NCBI GenBank assembly: GCA_964504445.1
Contig: CAZDEO010000022.1
Coordinates: forward strand, 1-64,000
Direction of reading: 5' to 3'
DNA length: 64,000 nt
Source: JACSRF01 sp964504445
GTDB lineage: Bacteria > Chloroflexota > Anaerolineae > Promineifilales > Promineifilaceae
Shown: positions 43,114 through 52,005 of the stretch, one piece after another
How positions within the stretch are numbered: position 1 is the stretch's first letter
How the letters are laid out: each line of letters opens with the position of its first letter
Position numbers and translations under genes: made by a program
Notes under the pieces: generated by a model
Told to the model about the DNA's origin: nothing
The model's database searches: none
The model's input: the letters and a program-made list of their open reading frames with translations, nothing else

Positions 43114-45644
43114 CCCGGATAGGGCAAGCTTATTGGCCCAACAAAACGCGATACGGCCGTCACGCTCGTCTGGCGGCTTTTCTTCTGGGTGGCGTCATCT
43201 TGGTGGTTTGGGGAATTTGGGGCACATTACCCCACGCCAGCCTGCGTGCGCTTTTTCACCCCATTGTTGCCACCGACATTCACCAGCAGCGCCGGGATAC
43301 AGGCTCTCTCGTCCTTCAGGGCAATTTTTCTCTGGAGCAGACCTTTACCCCCCGCTGGAACGGCCTACACGAGCTAGAAATTCACTTTTACCGCGCTGAT
43401 GAAACACCCGGCGCAGGCCAAATTTACCTGCGCCTGCAGGACGCTGGCGGACAAACCGTCAGTGAGGCCACTTTGCCCAACGCCACCATTGCCCACAATC
43501 AGGCACACAAGCTGCAGTTCTCCCCACAGCCGCACTCTGCCGGGCAAGTGTATACTCTGGTGATTCGTGGCGACGCGGAAAATGCGGTGGCCCTGTGGGG
43601 GTACAGCCTGGAAACCTACGCGGGGGGGGAATTGGCGCTGGTTTATGGCCCGCTGGCTGCAGAAACGGCCGTTACCACGTCCCACCCCGCCGACCTTACC
43701 TTCACCACCCGCTACCAGCTCACCTGGGGGGATGCCCTGGCTTATCTGGGGCGAACGCTGGCCCAGGAAGGGGGTCTGTTGCTGCTGGCGGTGGCCTTTT
43801 TGCTGCTGCCCGGCGCGCTGCTCTTGCGGCTGTGGCGCCGCCCCTGGCCCCGCTGGGATGGCGCGGCCTGGGTGGGCACGGCCCTGGCTCTGGGCACGGC
43901 CGTCTGGCCCTTGTTGTGGCAATTTTTCACGCTGCTGGGCGGGCGCTGGCGCGGGTGGTCTCTGTGGGCGGTGTTCATCCTGGGCTGGCTGGCCGTCTTC
44001 TGGCTGGGGTGGGGAAGAAGGAACGCAGAGATACGCAGAGAAAGCGCAGAGATGCGCAGAGGAATAACAAAAAGGAGGCTATTTTCTCCCCTGCCCCTCC
44101 GCCCCTCTGCTCCCCTGCTCCTCCTGCTGCTGCTCACCCTGGGCCTGGCCGTGCGCCTGCTGGCGGTGCGGCACATCAACACGCCGCCCTGGGTAGACGC
44201 CAGCCGCCACGGGTTGATTACGGCCGTGATGGGCGATAGCGGCCAGACCATCAGCAATTATGGCGCCTACCTGCCCGTGGATCGCTTCCCTTATCATTAC
44301 GGCTTTCACACCCTGTCCGCCAGCCTGGCGCAGATGACCGGGCATCCGCTGCCGGCGCTGCTGCTGTACCTGGGGCAACTACTCAACGCCCTGGTGCCCC
44401 TGACCACTTATGCCGCTCTGTGGCTGCTGACGCGGCGGCGTGATGCGGCGCTGCTGGCTGCCTTTTTGGTGGCGCTGCCCTTTTTCTTTCCCGGCTACTA
44501 CGCCACCTGGGGCCGCCTGACGCAGCTGACGGCCGTGCTGATCCTGCCCCTGACCCTGGCCTTTACCTGGTTGGTGGTGCGGGGTGGGCGAGCCTGGCGG
44601 CGGGGCTGGTGGCTGCTGGCACTGCTGGTGGCGGGGCTGTTTTTGGTGCACTTTCGCGTGTTCACTTATTTTTTGCCTTTTGCCGGGCTGGTATGGCTGG
44701 TTAGTGGGGGGCGCAACGGCCGTTACCTGGCTGCTTCTGCCATCCTGGGTTTGCTGCTGGTCGCGCCCCGTCTCTGGCAGCTGCTTGCCGTGACCGTACC
44801 GGCGCAGGCCATTAGGGGTGGCCCTGGCGGCTACAACGCCTTTCCCACCGGCTACCTGGATGCAGGATGGGAACGGGCCTTCATCCTTGCGGCGGCGTTG
44901 GGGCTGATCTGGGTGCTGGCGGGAGCGCTGCGCCGCCGCCCCTGGGCAACATTACCCCTGGTGCTGGCTGCCTGGGTCGCCAGCCTGTTTTTGCTGCTGG
45001 CAGGGGAGCGGTTAGGCCTGCCAGAAACCTGGCTGGTAAACCTGAACAGCATGTACATCACCCTCTTTTTGCCCCTGGCTATGCTGTTGGTTATGACTGC
45101 TACCCGCGCCTGGCACTGGCTGGCGCGGCAGCGCTGGGGGCTGCAAATGCCGGGCAGCTTGCTGGCGGGCGGGCTGCTGGCGGCCCTGTTCCTCTTTGGG
45201 GTGCGCAATCAGGTCAACATCCTCAATCCGCAAACGATTTTAGCGGAGGCCCCAGACCTGGCGGGCATAGCCTGGGTTGATATCCACCTGCCGCCTGAGG
45301 CACTCATTGCCGTGAGCAGTTGGCAATGGCTGGGGCAAACCTGGGCCGGGCAGGATGGCGGGGCGTGGCTGACGCCCTTAACCCAGCGCCAAACCACCAC
45401 GCCCCCGGCCGACTACATTTACAACCGGGATTTGGCGGAGGAGGTGCGGGCTTTCAACGAAACGGCCGTGGCTGTGGCCGACTGGAGCGACCCCACCCAG
45501 GCGGCATGGCTGCGGCGGCAGGGGGTCACCCACGTCTTTGTGGGCGCGCGGGGCGGCTTTTTTGATCCGGCCGCCCTGGCCCGCAACCCGGAGATGACCT
45601 TGCTGTATGCGGTAGACGGGGTTTTTGTCTTTGCGCTGAAATAG
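43110..45644 (+). CDS. Large multi-pass membrane protein, GT-C-like
   Basis: 844 residues from ATG 43110, overlapping the kelch gene stop. TM1 (LAAFLLGGVILVVWGIWG) is followed by an extracytoplasmic beta domain (about 50-190, GNFSLEQTFTPRWNGLHELEI). About 14 helices follow, and a C-terminal soluble tail resembles those of GT-C membrane proteins (VTHVFVGARGGFFDPAALA). The segment NTPPWVDASRHGLITAVMGD after a helix has the Asp-containing first loop expected of a GT-C enzyme. The specific family and sugar are unknown. An in-frame CGCAGAG repeat encodes EIRRESAEMRRG. Confidence 0.68.
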   Translation: MTRIGQAYWPNKTRYGRHARLAAFLLGGVILVVWGIWGTLPHASLRALFHPIVATDIHQQRRDTGSLVLQGNFSLEQTFTPRWNGLHELEIHFYRADETPGAGQIYLRLQDAGGQTVSEATLPNATIAHNQAHKLQFSPQPHSAGQVYTLVIRGDAENAVALWGYSLETYAGGELALVYGPLAAETAVTTSHPADLTFTTRYQLTWGDALAYLGRTLAQEGGLLLLAVAFLLLPGALLLRLWRRPWPRWDGAAWVGTALALGTAVWPLLWQFFTLLGGRWRGWSLWAVFILGWLAVFWLGWGRRNAEIRRESAEMRRGITKRRLFSPLPLRPSAPLLLLLLLTLGLAVRLLAVRHINTPPWVDASRHGLITAVMGDSGQTISNYGAYLPVDRFPYHYGFHTLSASLAQMTGHPLPALLLYLGQLLNALVPLTTYAALWLLTRRRDAALLAAFLVALPFFFPGYYATWGRLTQLTAVLILPLTLAFTWLVVRGGRAWRRGWWLLALLVAGLFLVHFRVFTYFLPFAGLVWLVSGGRNGRYLAASAILGLLLVAPRLWQLLAVTVPAQAIRGGPGGYNAFPTGYLDAGWERAFILAAALGLIWVLAGALRRRPWATLPLVLAAWVASLFLLLAGERLGLPETWLVNLNSMYITLFLPLAMLLVMTATRAWHWLARQRWGLQMPGSLLAGGLLAALFLFGVRNQVNILNPQTILAEAPDLAGIAWVDIHLPPEALIAVSSWQWLGQTWAGQDGGAWLTPLTQRQTTTPPADYIYNRDLAEEVRAFNETAVAVADWSDPTQAAWLRRQGVTHVFVGARGGFFDPAALARNPEMTLLYAVDGVFVFALK
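44023..44062. repeat. In-frame short-word repeat, ACGCAGAGAT family
   Basis: Four ~10-bp units (ACGCAGAGAT, ACGCAGAGAAA, GCGCAGAGAT, GCGCAGAGGA) lie in a cytoplasmic loop of the membrane gene, encoding a highly charged stretch. Confidence 0.88.
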
Positions 45645-45667
45645 CCGCCAGCCATTCAACCGTTTGG

Positions 45668-46165
45668 TCAAATTCGCAATGTCAGCCCCCAAAATAGAAG
45701 CGTCAACCTTCTGCGCGCGCGGTGAGTGGCGCGGATGGCTTCATACCCAAACTGCAGCTCTTTGCGGGATAGTTCAGCTAGAGGAAACCAACGCCCTTCC
45801 ACGGCCGTATCATCCACCTCACCGGGTAAAGCAGCCGTCATCATCGGACGGCTCAGCGCATAATAGAGAGAGGCCAACTGCCAGGCTTCCCCCTCTCCCG
45901 CATACTGTTGCCGCTCCTCCACAAACAGCAACGCGCCCACCTGCGGCGTGATGCCGGCAGCCCGGCGAAAATGGTAACGCACAGCATGCTGTGGGGTTTC
46001 GTGAGGCTGCAAAATCCCGCCGGGCAGCGCCCAATAGGGGTTACCAGGCTCGCGCGCCAGGAACACCTGGCAATATTCATCAATTAGAATGCCATAGGCA
46101 GCGGGGCGAAATAACGTTTTTCCCACGGACACCATGCGTCCGTAAGCATCAAAGCAGGGGATCAT
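45668..46165 (-). CDS. Nudix-fold protein with a degenerate Nudix box
   Basis: 165 residues with a Nudix fold (FRPAAYGILIDEYCQVFLARE, YWALPGGILQPHETPQHAVR). The consensus G-x5-E is kept (Gly50-Glu56). However, the catalytic R-E-U-x-E-E-x-G-U reads Y-H-F-R-R-A-A-G-I (residues 64-72), so both metal-binding Glu pairs are lost. It is unlikely to hydrolyse nucleoside diphosphates by the usual mechanism and may be a binding or regulatory Nudix protein. A C-terminal tail is basic and then hydrophobic (RARRRLTLLFWGLTLRI). It overlaps the nusB stop (ATGA), so it is translationally coupled. Confidence 0.85.
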   Translation of the reverse strand: MIPCFDAYGRMVSVGKTLFRPAAYGILIDEYCQVFLAREPGNPYWALPGGILQPHETPQHAVRYHFRRAAGITPQVGALLFVEERQQYAGEGEAWQLASLYYALSRPMMTAALPGEVDDTAVEGRWFPLAELSRKELQFGYEAIRATHRARRRLTLLFWGLTLRI

Positions 46166-46611
46166 TCGAGGGCGGGCACGGCCAACATCTCTTCACGCAA
46201 ACTCTCAACTTGCTCAGCCAGCGTACCCAAAACGCCATTGATAAAGCGGGGTGCGCTGTCTGCGCCATATATCTTGGCCAGCTCCACCGCTTCGTTTATA
46301 GCCACTTTCACAGGCGTCTCTTCCGAAATCAAAAACTCGTAGATGGCCATGCGTAAAATATTACGGTCAATTACGGCCATCTGATCGAGAGGCCATTCTG
46401 GGGCAAAGCGGGCAATGAGCGCGTCCATGGCTAGTTGGTATTCAACGACGCCCTGGATCAGGTTGGAGGCAAACTCGACGCCGGCACTAGCCATGGGCGC
46501 ATCCAACAGGCGATATTGCAGTGCTTCACCTGGAGGATGGCCGGCGATGTCATACTCATATAAAGCCTCTAATGTTACACGCCGGGCACGCCTTCTTGTT
46601 TTCATAACCAT
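46162..46611 (-). CDS. nusB: Transcription antitermination factor NusB
   Basis: 149 residues, all-helical. Family motifs are RRARRVTLEALYEYDIAG at the arginine-rich RNA-binding N-terminus, IARFAPEWPLDQMAVIDRNILRMAIYEFL, and PVKVAINEAVELAKIYGADSAPRFINGVLG. It acts with NusE/S10 at boxA during rRNA transcription. It follows an Asp23-family gene, reproducing the yqhY-nusB order known in Bacillus. The start is ATG 46611 or 46605. Confidence 0.95.
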   Translation of the reverse strand: MVMKTRRRARRVTLEALYEYDIAGHPPGEALQYRLLDAPMASAGVEFASNLIQGVVEYQLAMDALIARFAPEWPLDQMAVIDRNILRMAIYEFLISEETPVKVAINEAVELAKIYGADSAPRFINGVLGTLAEQVESLREEMLAVPALE

Positions 46612-46639
46612 TCAACCTGGCCAACTGCCATTTTACAAG

Positions 46640-46999
46640 CTATTCTTGCGCGTATACCACATTCTCAACGTGCACATTCACGGCGCTCACCGGAATACCC
46701 ACCATGGTGTCAATGGCCTCTACAACGGCCGCCTGCAAGGCCTTGCTTGTTTCCATGATGTTCACGTTTGGTTCCATTATAACGTAAATATCAAATTTCA
46801 CCTGCTCATCGGCCAGATTGAGCAAAATGCCATCGTGTTGGATGCTGCGCCGGAACAGGCGCGCAACGTCTGGCGGCACGGTGGCCATCTGGCGTACGCC
46901 TTCCATGCGCGTGGTAGCAAAGTGGGCAATGGTAGTTAGCACTTCCGGCGCCACTTCGATACGGCCCAAGCTGGTAGTTTGCTGTTGTTCTTCACTCAT
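46640..46999 (-). CDS. Asp23/Gls24 family envelope stress protein
   Basis: 119 residues with the DUF322 core: LGRIEVAPEVLTTIAHFATTRMEGV, followed by VKFDIYVIMEPNVNIMETSKALQAAVVEAIDTMVGIPVSAVNV. Members are cytoplasmic, and some localise to the membrane and affect envelope stress. It lies directly upstream of nusB (28-base gap). A second family member of the same length is encoded at 54562. Confidence 0.92.
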   Translation of the reverse strand: MSEEQQQTTSLGRIEVAPEVLTTIAHFATTRMEGVRQMATVPPDVARLFRRSIQHDGILLNLADEQVKFDIYVIMEPNVNIMETSKALQAAVVEAIDTMVGIPVSAVNVHVENVVYAQE

Positions 47000-47043
47000 G
47001 TCTGTGTCCTGTTTATTGTGAATCTGTCAACTATCCGGGTAAA

Positions 47044-47808
47044 TCAGGAAATGCCAATACCCCCATCTACGCGGATCACTTCACCGGTGATGAAGGCCGC
47101 TTTGTCTGATGCTAGAAATGTAACCAGATGTGCCACTTCTGGCAACTCACCCAAACGACCCAGGGGGGTGTGTTCGATGGCTTTTTGCACCATTTCTTCG
47201 GTGAGTACGGCCGTTAACGCCGTAGGAAAGAAGCCCGGAGCCACAGCATTGACGGTAATCTGCCGCCCGCCCAGCTCTTTAGCCAGGGACTTGGTAAAGC
47301 CAATGATCCCCGCTTTGGAGGCGGCATAGTTGGCCTGACCGGCCTGGCCCACCAACCCTACCACAGAACTCACGTTGATGATGCGCCCGCCTTGTTTGCG
47401 GCGCATCATGGGGCGCACGGCCGCTTTGCAGCAGTTAAAAACGCTTTTCAGGTTGGTGGTTATCACGGTATCCCAATCATCTTCTTTCATCATGGGCAGC
47501 AGCATGTCGCGAGTCGTGCCCGCGTTGTTGACCAGGATGTCGATTTGGCCGTAGGTTCTTACGGCCGTGTCCATCAACGCTTTGGCGGCGGCAAACTCGC
47601 TAACGTCCGCCTGCACGGCCGTGGCCTCACCCCCTTGTGCCCGAATCGCCTGCACCACTTCTTCTGCCGCTTCGGCGCTGGCATGATAATTCACCACCAC
47701 CTTAGCTCCATTCGCTGCCAAATCCTCCGCAATCGCCCGGCCAATTCCCCGGGAGGCCCCGGTTACCACCGCCACTTGTCCTGCTAACACCAAAGTCTTA
47801 CCTCCCAT
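47044..47808 (-). CDS. fabG: 3-oxoacyl-ACP reductase
   Basis: About 254 residues from ATG 47808, with GGGAG eight bases upstream. It is a short-chain dehydrogenase: VVTGASRGIGRAIAEDLAANGAKVVV binds NADPH, and DILVNNAGTTRD follows. The catalytic Ser-Tyr-Lys are in INVSSVVGLVGQAGQANYAASKAG, and the C-terminus GEVIRVDGGIGI is typical of FabG. It reduces beta-ketoacyl-ACP in fatty acid synthesis. It lies downstream of rpmF and the fakA/degV genes, which is consistent with a lipid block. Confidence 0.9.
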   Translation of the reverse strand: MGGKTLVLAGQVAVVTGASRGIGRAIAEDLAANGAKVVVNYHASAEAAEEVVQAIRAQGGEATAVQADVSEFAAAKALMDTAVRTYGQIDILVNNAGTTRDMLLPMMKEDDWDTVITTNLKSVFNCCKAAVRPMMRRKQGGRIINVSSVVGLVGQAGQANYAASKAGIIGFTKSLAKELGGRQITVNAVAPGFFPTALTAVLTEEMVQKAIEHTPLGRLGELPEVAHLVTFLASDKAAFITGEVIRVDGGIGIS

Positions 47809-47960
47809 TGCTCCCAGCCTGTTCCCCAACAAAAACAGCACACTTCTCCAGGATAACGGCCGTTTCCGTGCATCCTACATCCATGTGCTGTACCCCAATG
47901 GGGAAAACTCCAAACACCCACTTTTAAAGCCTACAAAAGGAGCAACCCTTTAGTAAAATA

Positions 47961-47988
47961 AAAAAAGGCCGTCAAAATCCGGCCTTTT
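47961..47988 (-). terminator. Intrinsic terminator after rpmF
   Basis: On the minus strand AAGGCC-ggattttgac-GGCCTT is followed by TTTTTATTTTA, 30 bases past the rpmF stop. Confidence 0.85.
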
Positions 47989-48018
47989 GGCTGCCAACTG
48001 CAGCCACAATACAAGCCA

Positions 48019-48204
48019 CTATTCCGCCAAAGGTGGCAAAATCTGACGCCCCCGGTACGTACCACACTCCAGGCACATACGGTGCGCCCGTTTCATCTCC
48101 CCACAATTCGAGCAGGGAACCAGGTGATACGGCCGTAAAGCATCATGCGTGCGCCGCTTATCACGGCGAGACTTAGAAATTCTTCGTTTTGGAACAGCAC
48201 CCAT
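48019..48204 (-). CDS. rpmF: 50S ribosomal protein L32
   Basis: 61 residues. The basic N-terminus MGAVPKRRISKSRRDKRRTH is the L32 signature. A zinc-binding set CSNC...CLEC follows (C-x2-C...C-x2-C). It is part of the large ribosomal subunit. rpmF near fatty acid genes is a frequent bacterial arrangement, here upstream of fabG but separated by a terminator. Confidence 0.96.
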   Translation of the reverse strand: MGAVPKRRISKSRRDKRRTHDALRPYHLVPCSNCGEMKRAHRMCLECGTYRGRQILPPLAE

Positions 48205-48318
48205 CTCTCTAACCTCTTGTCAAAAATATCGTCAGGAAAACCCTGCTACAGTCATACAAAATAAAACGGCGCAATGGCCGCGACCAACAATTATAGCCGC
48301 AGCGCCCTGCCTGTCAAA

Positions 48319-48795
48319 TTATTCTGCTGCCGCAGGTTGCTCTACCAGCGGCATATCCCCCTGCACCTTGCGCAAACCATTACGCACCACAGCCAGCGAA
48401 CGCAGCAACTCCTCCTCCAGCGCCGACAGCTCATTCACCACATACGCATCAGCATCCTGCCGCAGCGCCTCGGCGTCACGGCGCGCCCGCTCTAAAATGT
48501 TTTCTGCCCGCTGCTGCGCCGAAATCGTAATGGCATCCCGCTTCACCAGCTCGCCCGCCTCCTGCTTCGCCAGCTCCCGGATCCGGGTGGCCTCTTCTTT
48601 GGCCTGCGCCAAAATGCGATCCTTTTCCGCTTCAATCCGATTAGCCCGCTTGACCTCTTCCGGCACAGCAACCCGCATCTGGTCCACAATGTTATAGATA
48701 CGATCCTCATTTACAAACAAGTAGGCACTAAACGGCAATCTAGAGCTGTCGTTTAACACCTGCTCCAAGCGATCAACCAGATGTTGGATATCCAT
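48319..48795 (-). CDS. Coiled-coil protein of unknown function
   Basis: 158 residues. A ~45-residue N-terminal region (MDIQHLVDRLEQVLNDSSRLP...) is followed by a long charged coiled coil (about 48-140, KRANRIEAEKDRILAQAKEEA, QRAENILERARRDAEALRQDAD) of the kind seen in DivIVA-like and F0 subunit b/E-like proteins. There is no transmembrane segment. It lies between coaD and rpmF on the same strand. I know of similar proteins next to coaD but no settled function. Confidence 0.75.
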   Translation of the reverse strand: MDIQHLVDRLEQVLNDSSRLPFSAYLFVNEDRIYNIVDQMRVAVPEEVKRANRIEAEKDRILAQAKEEATRIRELAKQEAGELVKRDAITISAQQRAENILERARRDAEALRQDADAYVVNELSALEEELLRSLAVVRNGLRKVQGDMPLVEQPAAAE

Positions 48796-48872
48796 GGCCT
48801 TTACCTTTTCATTTGATAGCTAATGCCCACGCCAATGCCGGGCCTATGTCCGCTATTATAGTGGTATCCCGA

Positions 48873-49406
48873 TTAGTCACGCAACGGCACAGGACGATTT
48901 AGCTCATCAGCATCAAACCCATTGAAGCGCTCATACAGCGCTTTCGCCACATTCGGGGGCACCATACTGCTCACATCCCCACCCAATGAAGCAATTTCCC
49001 GCACCGTAGACCCACTCAAAAAAGTATGGGTTTCGTCAGTAATAAAGTTGATGGTTTCAATGTCCGGATTAAGCCGTTTATTAGCCAGGGCAATACGAAA
49101 CTCAAATTCAAAGTCAGAAAAAACCCGCAATCCGCGCACAATAACCTTGGCGCCTATATCACGGGCAAAATTCACCGTCATATCGCTATATTTGACCACC
49201 GAAATGGCTTCCGCGTTATCCAGCGCTTCCTGAATCATTTGAATCCGTTCTTCTACAGGAAAGATAATGGATTTTGTGGGGCGGCTATGATCATAAACGC
49301 CTACTACTAGCTCATCAAAAATGGCCGCTGCCCGGCGCATCAAATTCAAATGTCCATAATGCACAGGGTCGAAGGTGCCCGGATACAATGCTTTTCGATT
49401 TTTCAA
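48873..49406 (-). CDS. coaD: Phosphopantetheine adenylyltransferase
   Basis: 177 residues of the nucleotidyltransferase fold. ALYPGTFDPVHYGHLNLMRRAA contains the T/HxGH ATP site, IVRGLRVFSDFEFEFRIALANKRL is diagnostic, and FLSGSTVREIASLGGDVSSMVP replaces the usual ISSS-VRE loop. It makes dephospho-CoA from 4'-phosphopantetheine, the penultimate step of CoA synthesis. It is downstream of recG with a 27-base gap. Confidence 0.96.
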   Translation of the reverse strand: MKNRKALYPGTFDPVHYGHLNLMRRAAAIFDELVVGVYDHSRPTKSIIFPVEERIQMIQEALDNAEAISVVKYSDMTVNFARDIGAKVIVRGLRVFSDFEFEFRIALANKRLNPDIETINFITDETHTFLSGSTVREIASLGGDVSSMVPPNVAKALYERFNGFDADELNRPVPLRD

Positions 49407-49433
49407 ATTTCTTTCCTTTTTATCGTCTAACAG

Positions 49434-51992
49434 TCAACTCACGTCACCCGCATGTGCCCAAAAACGGGCCACCCGCTCTTGGAGAAGTTGGTGCTCTGGC
49501 TCTTCCAGATTGGGATCAGCCGCAAACAACTTAACCGCTTCGCTGCGGGCGGTTTCCACCATCTCCATGTCCAGCAAGGAGGCAAGCTGGAGTTCGGGCA
49601 GACCGCTTTGCCGCCGCCCCAAAAATTCGCCTGGTCCTCGAAGTTCCAGATCTTTCTCCGCCAGGGCAAATCCGTCGTTGGTTTGTTCCAGTGCTTTCAG
49701 GCGCTCTTCCGCATCGGCGGAGGTGGAGTCCGCAATGAGGACGCAGTAGGATTGCTTATCGCCGCGCCCCACGCGCCCGCGGAACTGGTGTAGTTGGGCC
49801 AGACCAAAGCGGTTGGCGCCTTCGATAACGATGATGGTGGCATTGGGCACATCTACGCCCACTTCGATGACAGAGGTGGCAACGAGAATATGGGTCTCTC
49901 CACGGTGGAAGGCGCGCATGGCCGCTTCTTTTTCATCACCGCGCATACGGCCGTGAATCAGCCCCACTTGCAAATCCGGGAAAACCTGGCTTTGCAGCCG
50001 TTCATACTCCTCCACAGCCGCCTTCTCATCAATCTTGTCTGATTCCTCTACCAGCGGGTAAATGACGTAAGCCTGTTGCCCTTGGGCTATCTGATGGCGC
50101 AAAAAGGCATAGGCACGCTCCCGTTCTGTGGGGCGCAGCCAGCGCGTTTTGATTTCCTGGCGACCCGGTGGCATCTCGTCAAGAATGGAGAGGTCCAGAT
50201 CACCATAGAGGGACAAGGCCAGGGTGCGCGGGATGGGTGTGGCGGACATGACCAGCAAATGCGGGTTGGGCTGGCCCACGGCCGTTTCCACGCCTTTACT
50301 GCGCAATGCTCCCCGCTGGTCTACGCCAAAGCGGTGCTGCTCGTCAATTACCGCCAGGGCCAGGTTGTGAAACGTGACGTACTCTTGGATGAGGGCATGG
50401 GTGCCAATGGCAATTTGCACGCGCCCATCGGCCAGCCCTGCCAAAATCTCCTCTTTGTCGGCAGCGGGGGTGCTGCCGGTGAGCAAAGCCACGGTTATGC
50501 CCAAAGGTTCAAGCTGTTTGCTGAGGCCGCGAAAATGCTGTTCAGCCAATATTTCGGTGGGGGCCATCAGTGCTGCCTGGGCGCCCGCGTAAACGGCCGT
50601 CAGCATGGCCGCCGCCGCCACCAGCGTTTTACCCGCGCCCACGTCCCCTTGCAGCAGGCGGTTCATGGGCACAGGGCGGGCCAGGTCGGCCTGAATCTCG
50701 CCAATGACCCGCTGCTGGGCCGCCGTGAGGGAGAAAGGCAAGGAATCGTAAAAGGGTTGTAAGGCCGCCGTCGGTGCCTGTAAGGGAATGCCTGGATGGG
50801 CCTGCCAGCTTTGGCGTTTGCCCTGCATCCCCAACTGTAAGAGAAACAACTCGTCGAAAATGAGGCGGCGGCGGGCATGGTGCAGCGTTGCCTGGCTGTC
50901 GGGGAAGTGGATTTGAGCAATGGCCTGGGGCAGGCTATAGAGGTTTTGGCTCTGGCGCACGCTGCGCGGCAGGGGATCAGGAATGCGGGGTGCCCATGCG
51001 GACACGGCCGTTTTCACCAGGTCGCGCAGCTTGTTTCCATTCAGTCCTTGCGTCAGCGGGTAGACGGGCACGATGCGCCGGGTGCGCAAGGGTTCCCACT
51101 CCAACTCCTCCCACTCTGGCCCGTTCATCACCGGTCGGCCCAGGTACTGGTCCACCCTGCCACTGAGCACAATTTGCGTACCCGCTTTCAGCTTTTCGCT
51201 CAGCCAGGGCTGGTTAAACCAGGTAGCCTGAATGCTGCCTGTGCCATCGCTAATGATCGACTGCACCATAACCTGATTGCTGCGCGTGCGGCGGGCGCGG
51301 GTTTCCCAAATAGTGCCAATGATCGTCACCTGGTCACCATAGCGCAGTTGTTTAATGGGTTTCATCAGCGTGTAGTCGTCGTAACGGCGGGGAAAGAGGT
51401 AGAGCAAGTGCCAAATGGTTTCCACGCCCAGCTTGCCCAGCTGATCGCGCAGGCTGGGGCCTACCCCCTTGAGGGTGATGACCGATTGGGCCAGGCCCAT
51501 GGGATCTGGTTCGGCTGTGGGTTCTTCAGGTTTGGCCGGGGGTATCGGTTCTGGCTCGACGGCCGTTGCCGGTGTCTCTTCTGCCACGGCGGTCAGTTCA
51601 TCATCCTCTGGCCCAACAGCGGCTTCTGGGGCTGTTGGCGGGGCGGCCTGGGCTGGGGGCGCTGACTCTTTTGACTCGCGGCGCGGTTTTACGGCCGGGG
51701 CGGCAGCGGGCGCCAGGTCGGCAACGCGCTGCTGCCGCTTATGTAACCCTTCTAACAATGTTTGCACCGCTTTTTCACGCGCCTCTGTGCCGGGCAAACG
51801 GCCGTACGTCATCAACAAATCAGCAGCCTGCTCCACAAAAGCGCGGTCCGCCTCATCCACCGCTACCTCACGGGCTTGCTCCACCCAATAAGCGGCAAAC
51901 TGGCGGATACCACCCACTACGGCCTTGTTCTTATAGCCTTGTTTGACTTCCAAATTTAAAACGCGTTCCAATCTCTTAAATGCTCGTTGCAT
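49434..51992 (-). CDS. recG: ATP-dependent DNA helicase RecG with N-terminal extension
   Basis: 852 residues, about 150 longer than typical RecG. The extra N-terminus has a helical region (1-105, MQRAFKRLERVLNLEVKQGY) and a Pro/Ala/Glu-rich linker (about 105-165). It then continues into the wedge/OB domain (LGVETIWHLLYLFPRRYDDYT, TIIGTIWETRARRT) that grips replication forks. Helicase motifs are Walker A LLQGDVGAGKTLVAAAAML, VIDEQHRFGVDQR (DEQH), MSATPIPRTLALSLYGDLD and QFRGRVGRGDKQSYC, with the C-terminal GPGEFLGRRQSGLPE. It remodels stalled forks and recombination intermediates. Confidence 0.95.
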   Translation of the reverse strand: MQRAFKRLERVLNLEVKQGYKNKAVVGGIRQFAAYWVEQAREVAVDEADRAFVEQAADLLMTYGRLPGTEAREKAVQTLLEGLHKRQQRVADLAPAAAPAVKPRRESKESAPPAQAAPPTAPEAAVGPEDDELTAVAEETPATAVEPEPIPPAKPEEPTAEPDPMGLAQSVITLKGVGPSLRDQLGKLGVETIWHLLYLFPRRYDDYTLMKPIKQLRYGDQVTIIGTIWETRARRTRSNQVMVQSIISDGTGSIQATWFNQPWLSEKLKAGTQIVLSGRVDQYLGRPVMNGPEWEELEWEPLRTRRIVPVYPLTQGLNGNKLRDLVKTAVSAWAPRIPDPLPRSVRQSQNLYSLPQAIAQIHFPDSQATLHHARRRLIFDELFLLQLGMQGKRQSWQAHPGIPLQAPTAALQPFYDSLPFSLTAAQQRVIGEIQADLARPVPMNRLLQGDVGAGKTLVAAAAMLTAVYAGAQAALMAPTEILAEQHFRGLSKQLEPLGITVALLTGSTPAADKEEILAGLADGRVQIAIGTHALIQEYVTFHNLALAVIDEQHRFGVDQRGALRSKGVETAVGQPNPHLLVMSATPIPRTLALSLYGDLDLSILDEMPPGRQEIKTRWLRPTERERAYAFLRHQIAQGQQAYVIYPLVEESDKIDEKAAVEEYERLQSQVFPDLQVGLIHGRMRGDEKEAAMRAFHRGETHILVATSVIEVGVDVPNATIIVIEGANRFGLAQLHQFRGRVGRGDKQSYCVLIADSTSADAEERLKALEQTNDGFALAEKDLELRGPGEFLGRRQSGLPELQLASLLDMEMVETARSEAVKLFAADPNLEEPEHQLLQERVARFWAHAGDVS

Positions 51993-52005
51993 AGTTTAAT
52001 CTCTA

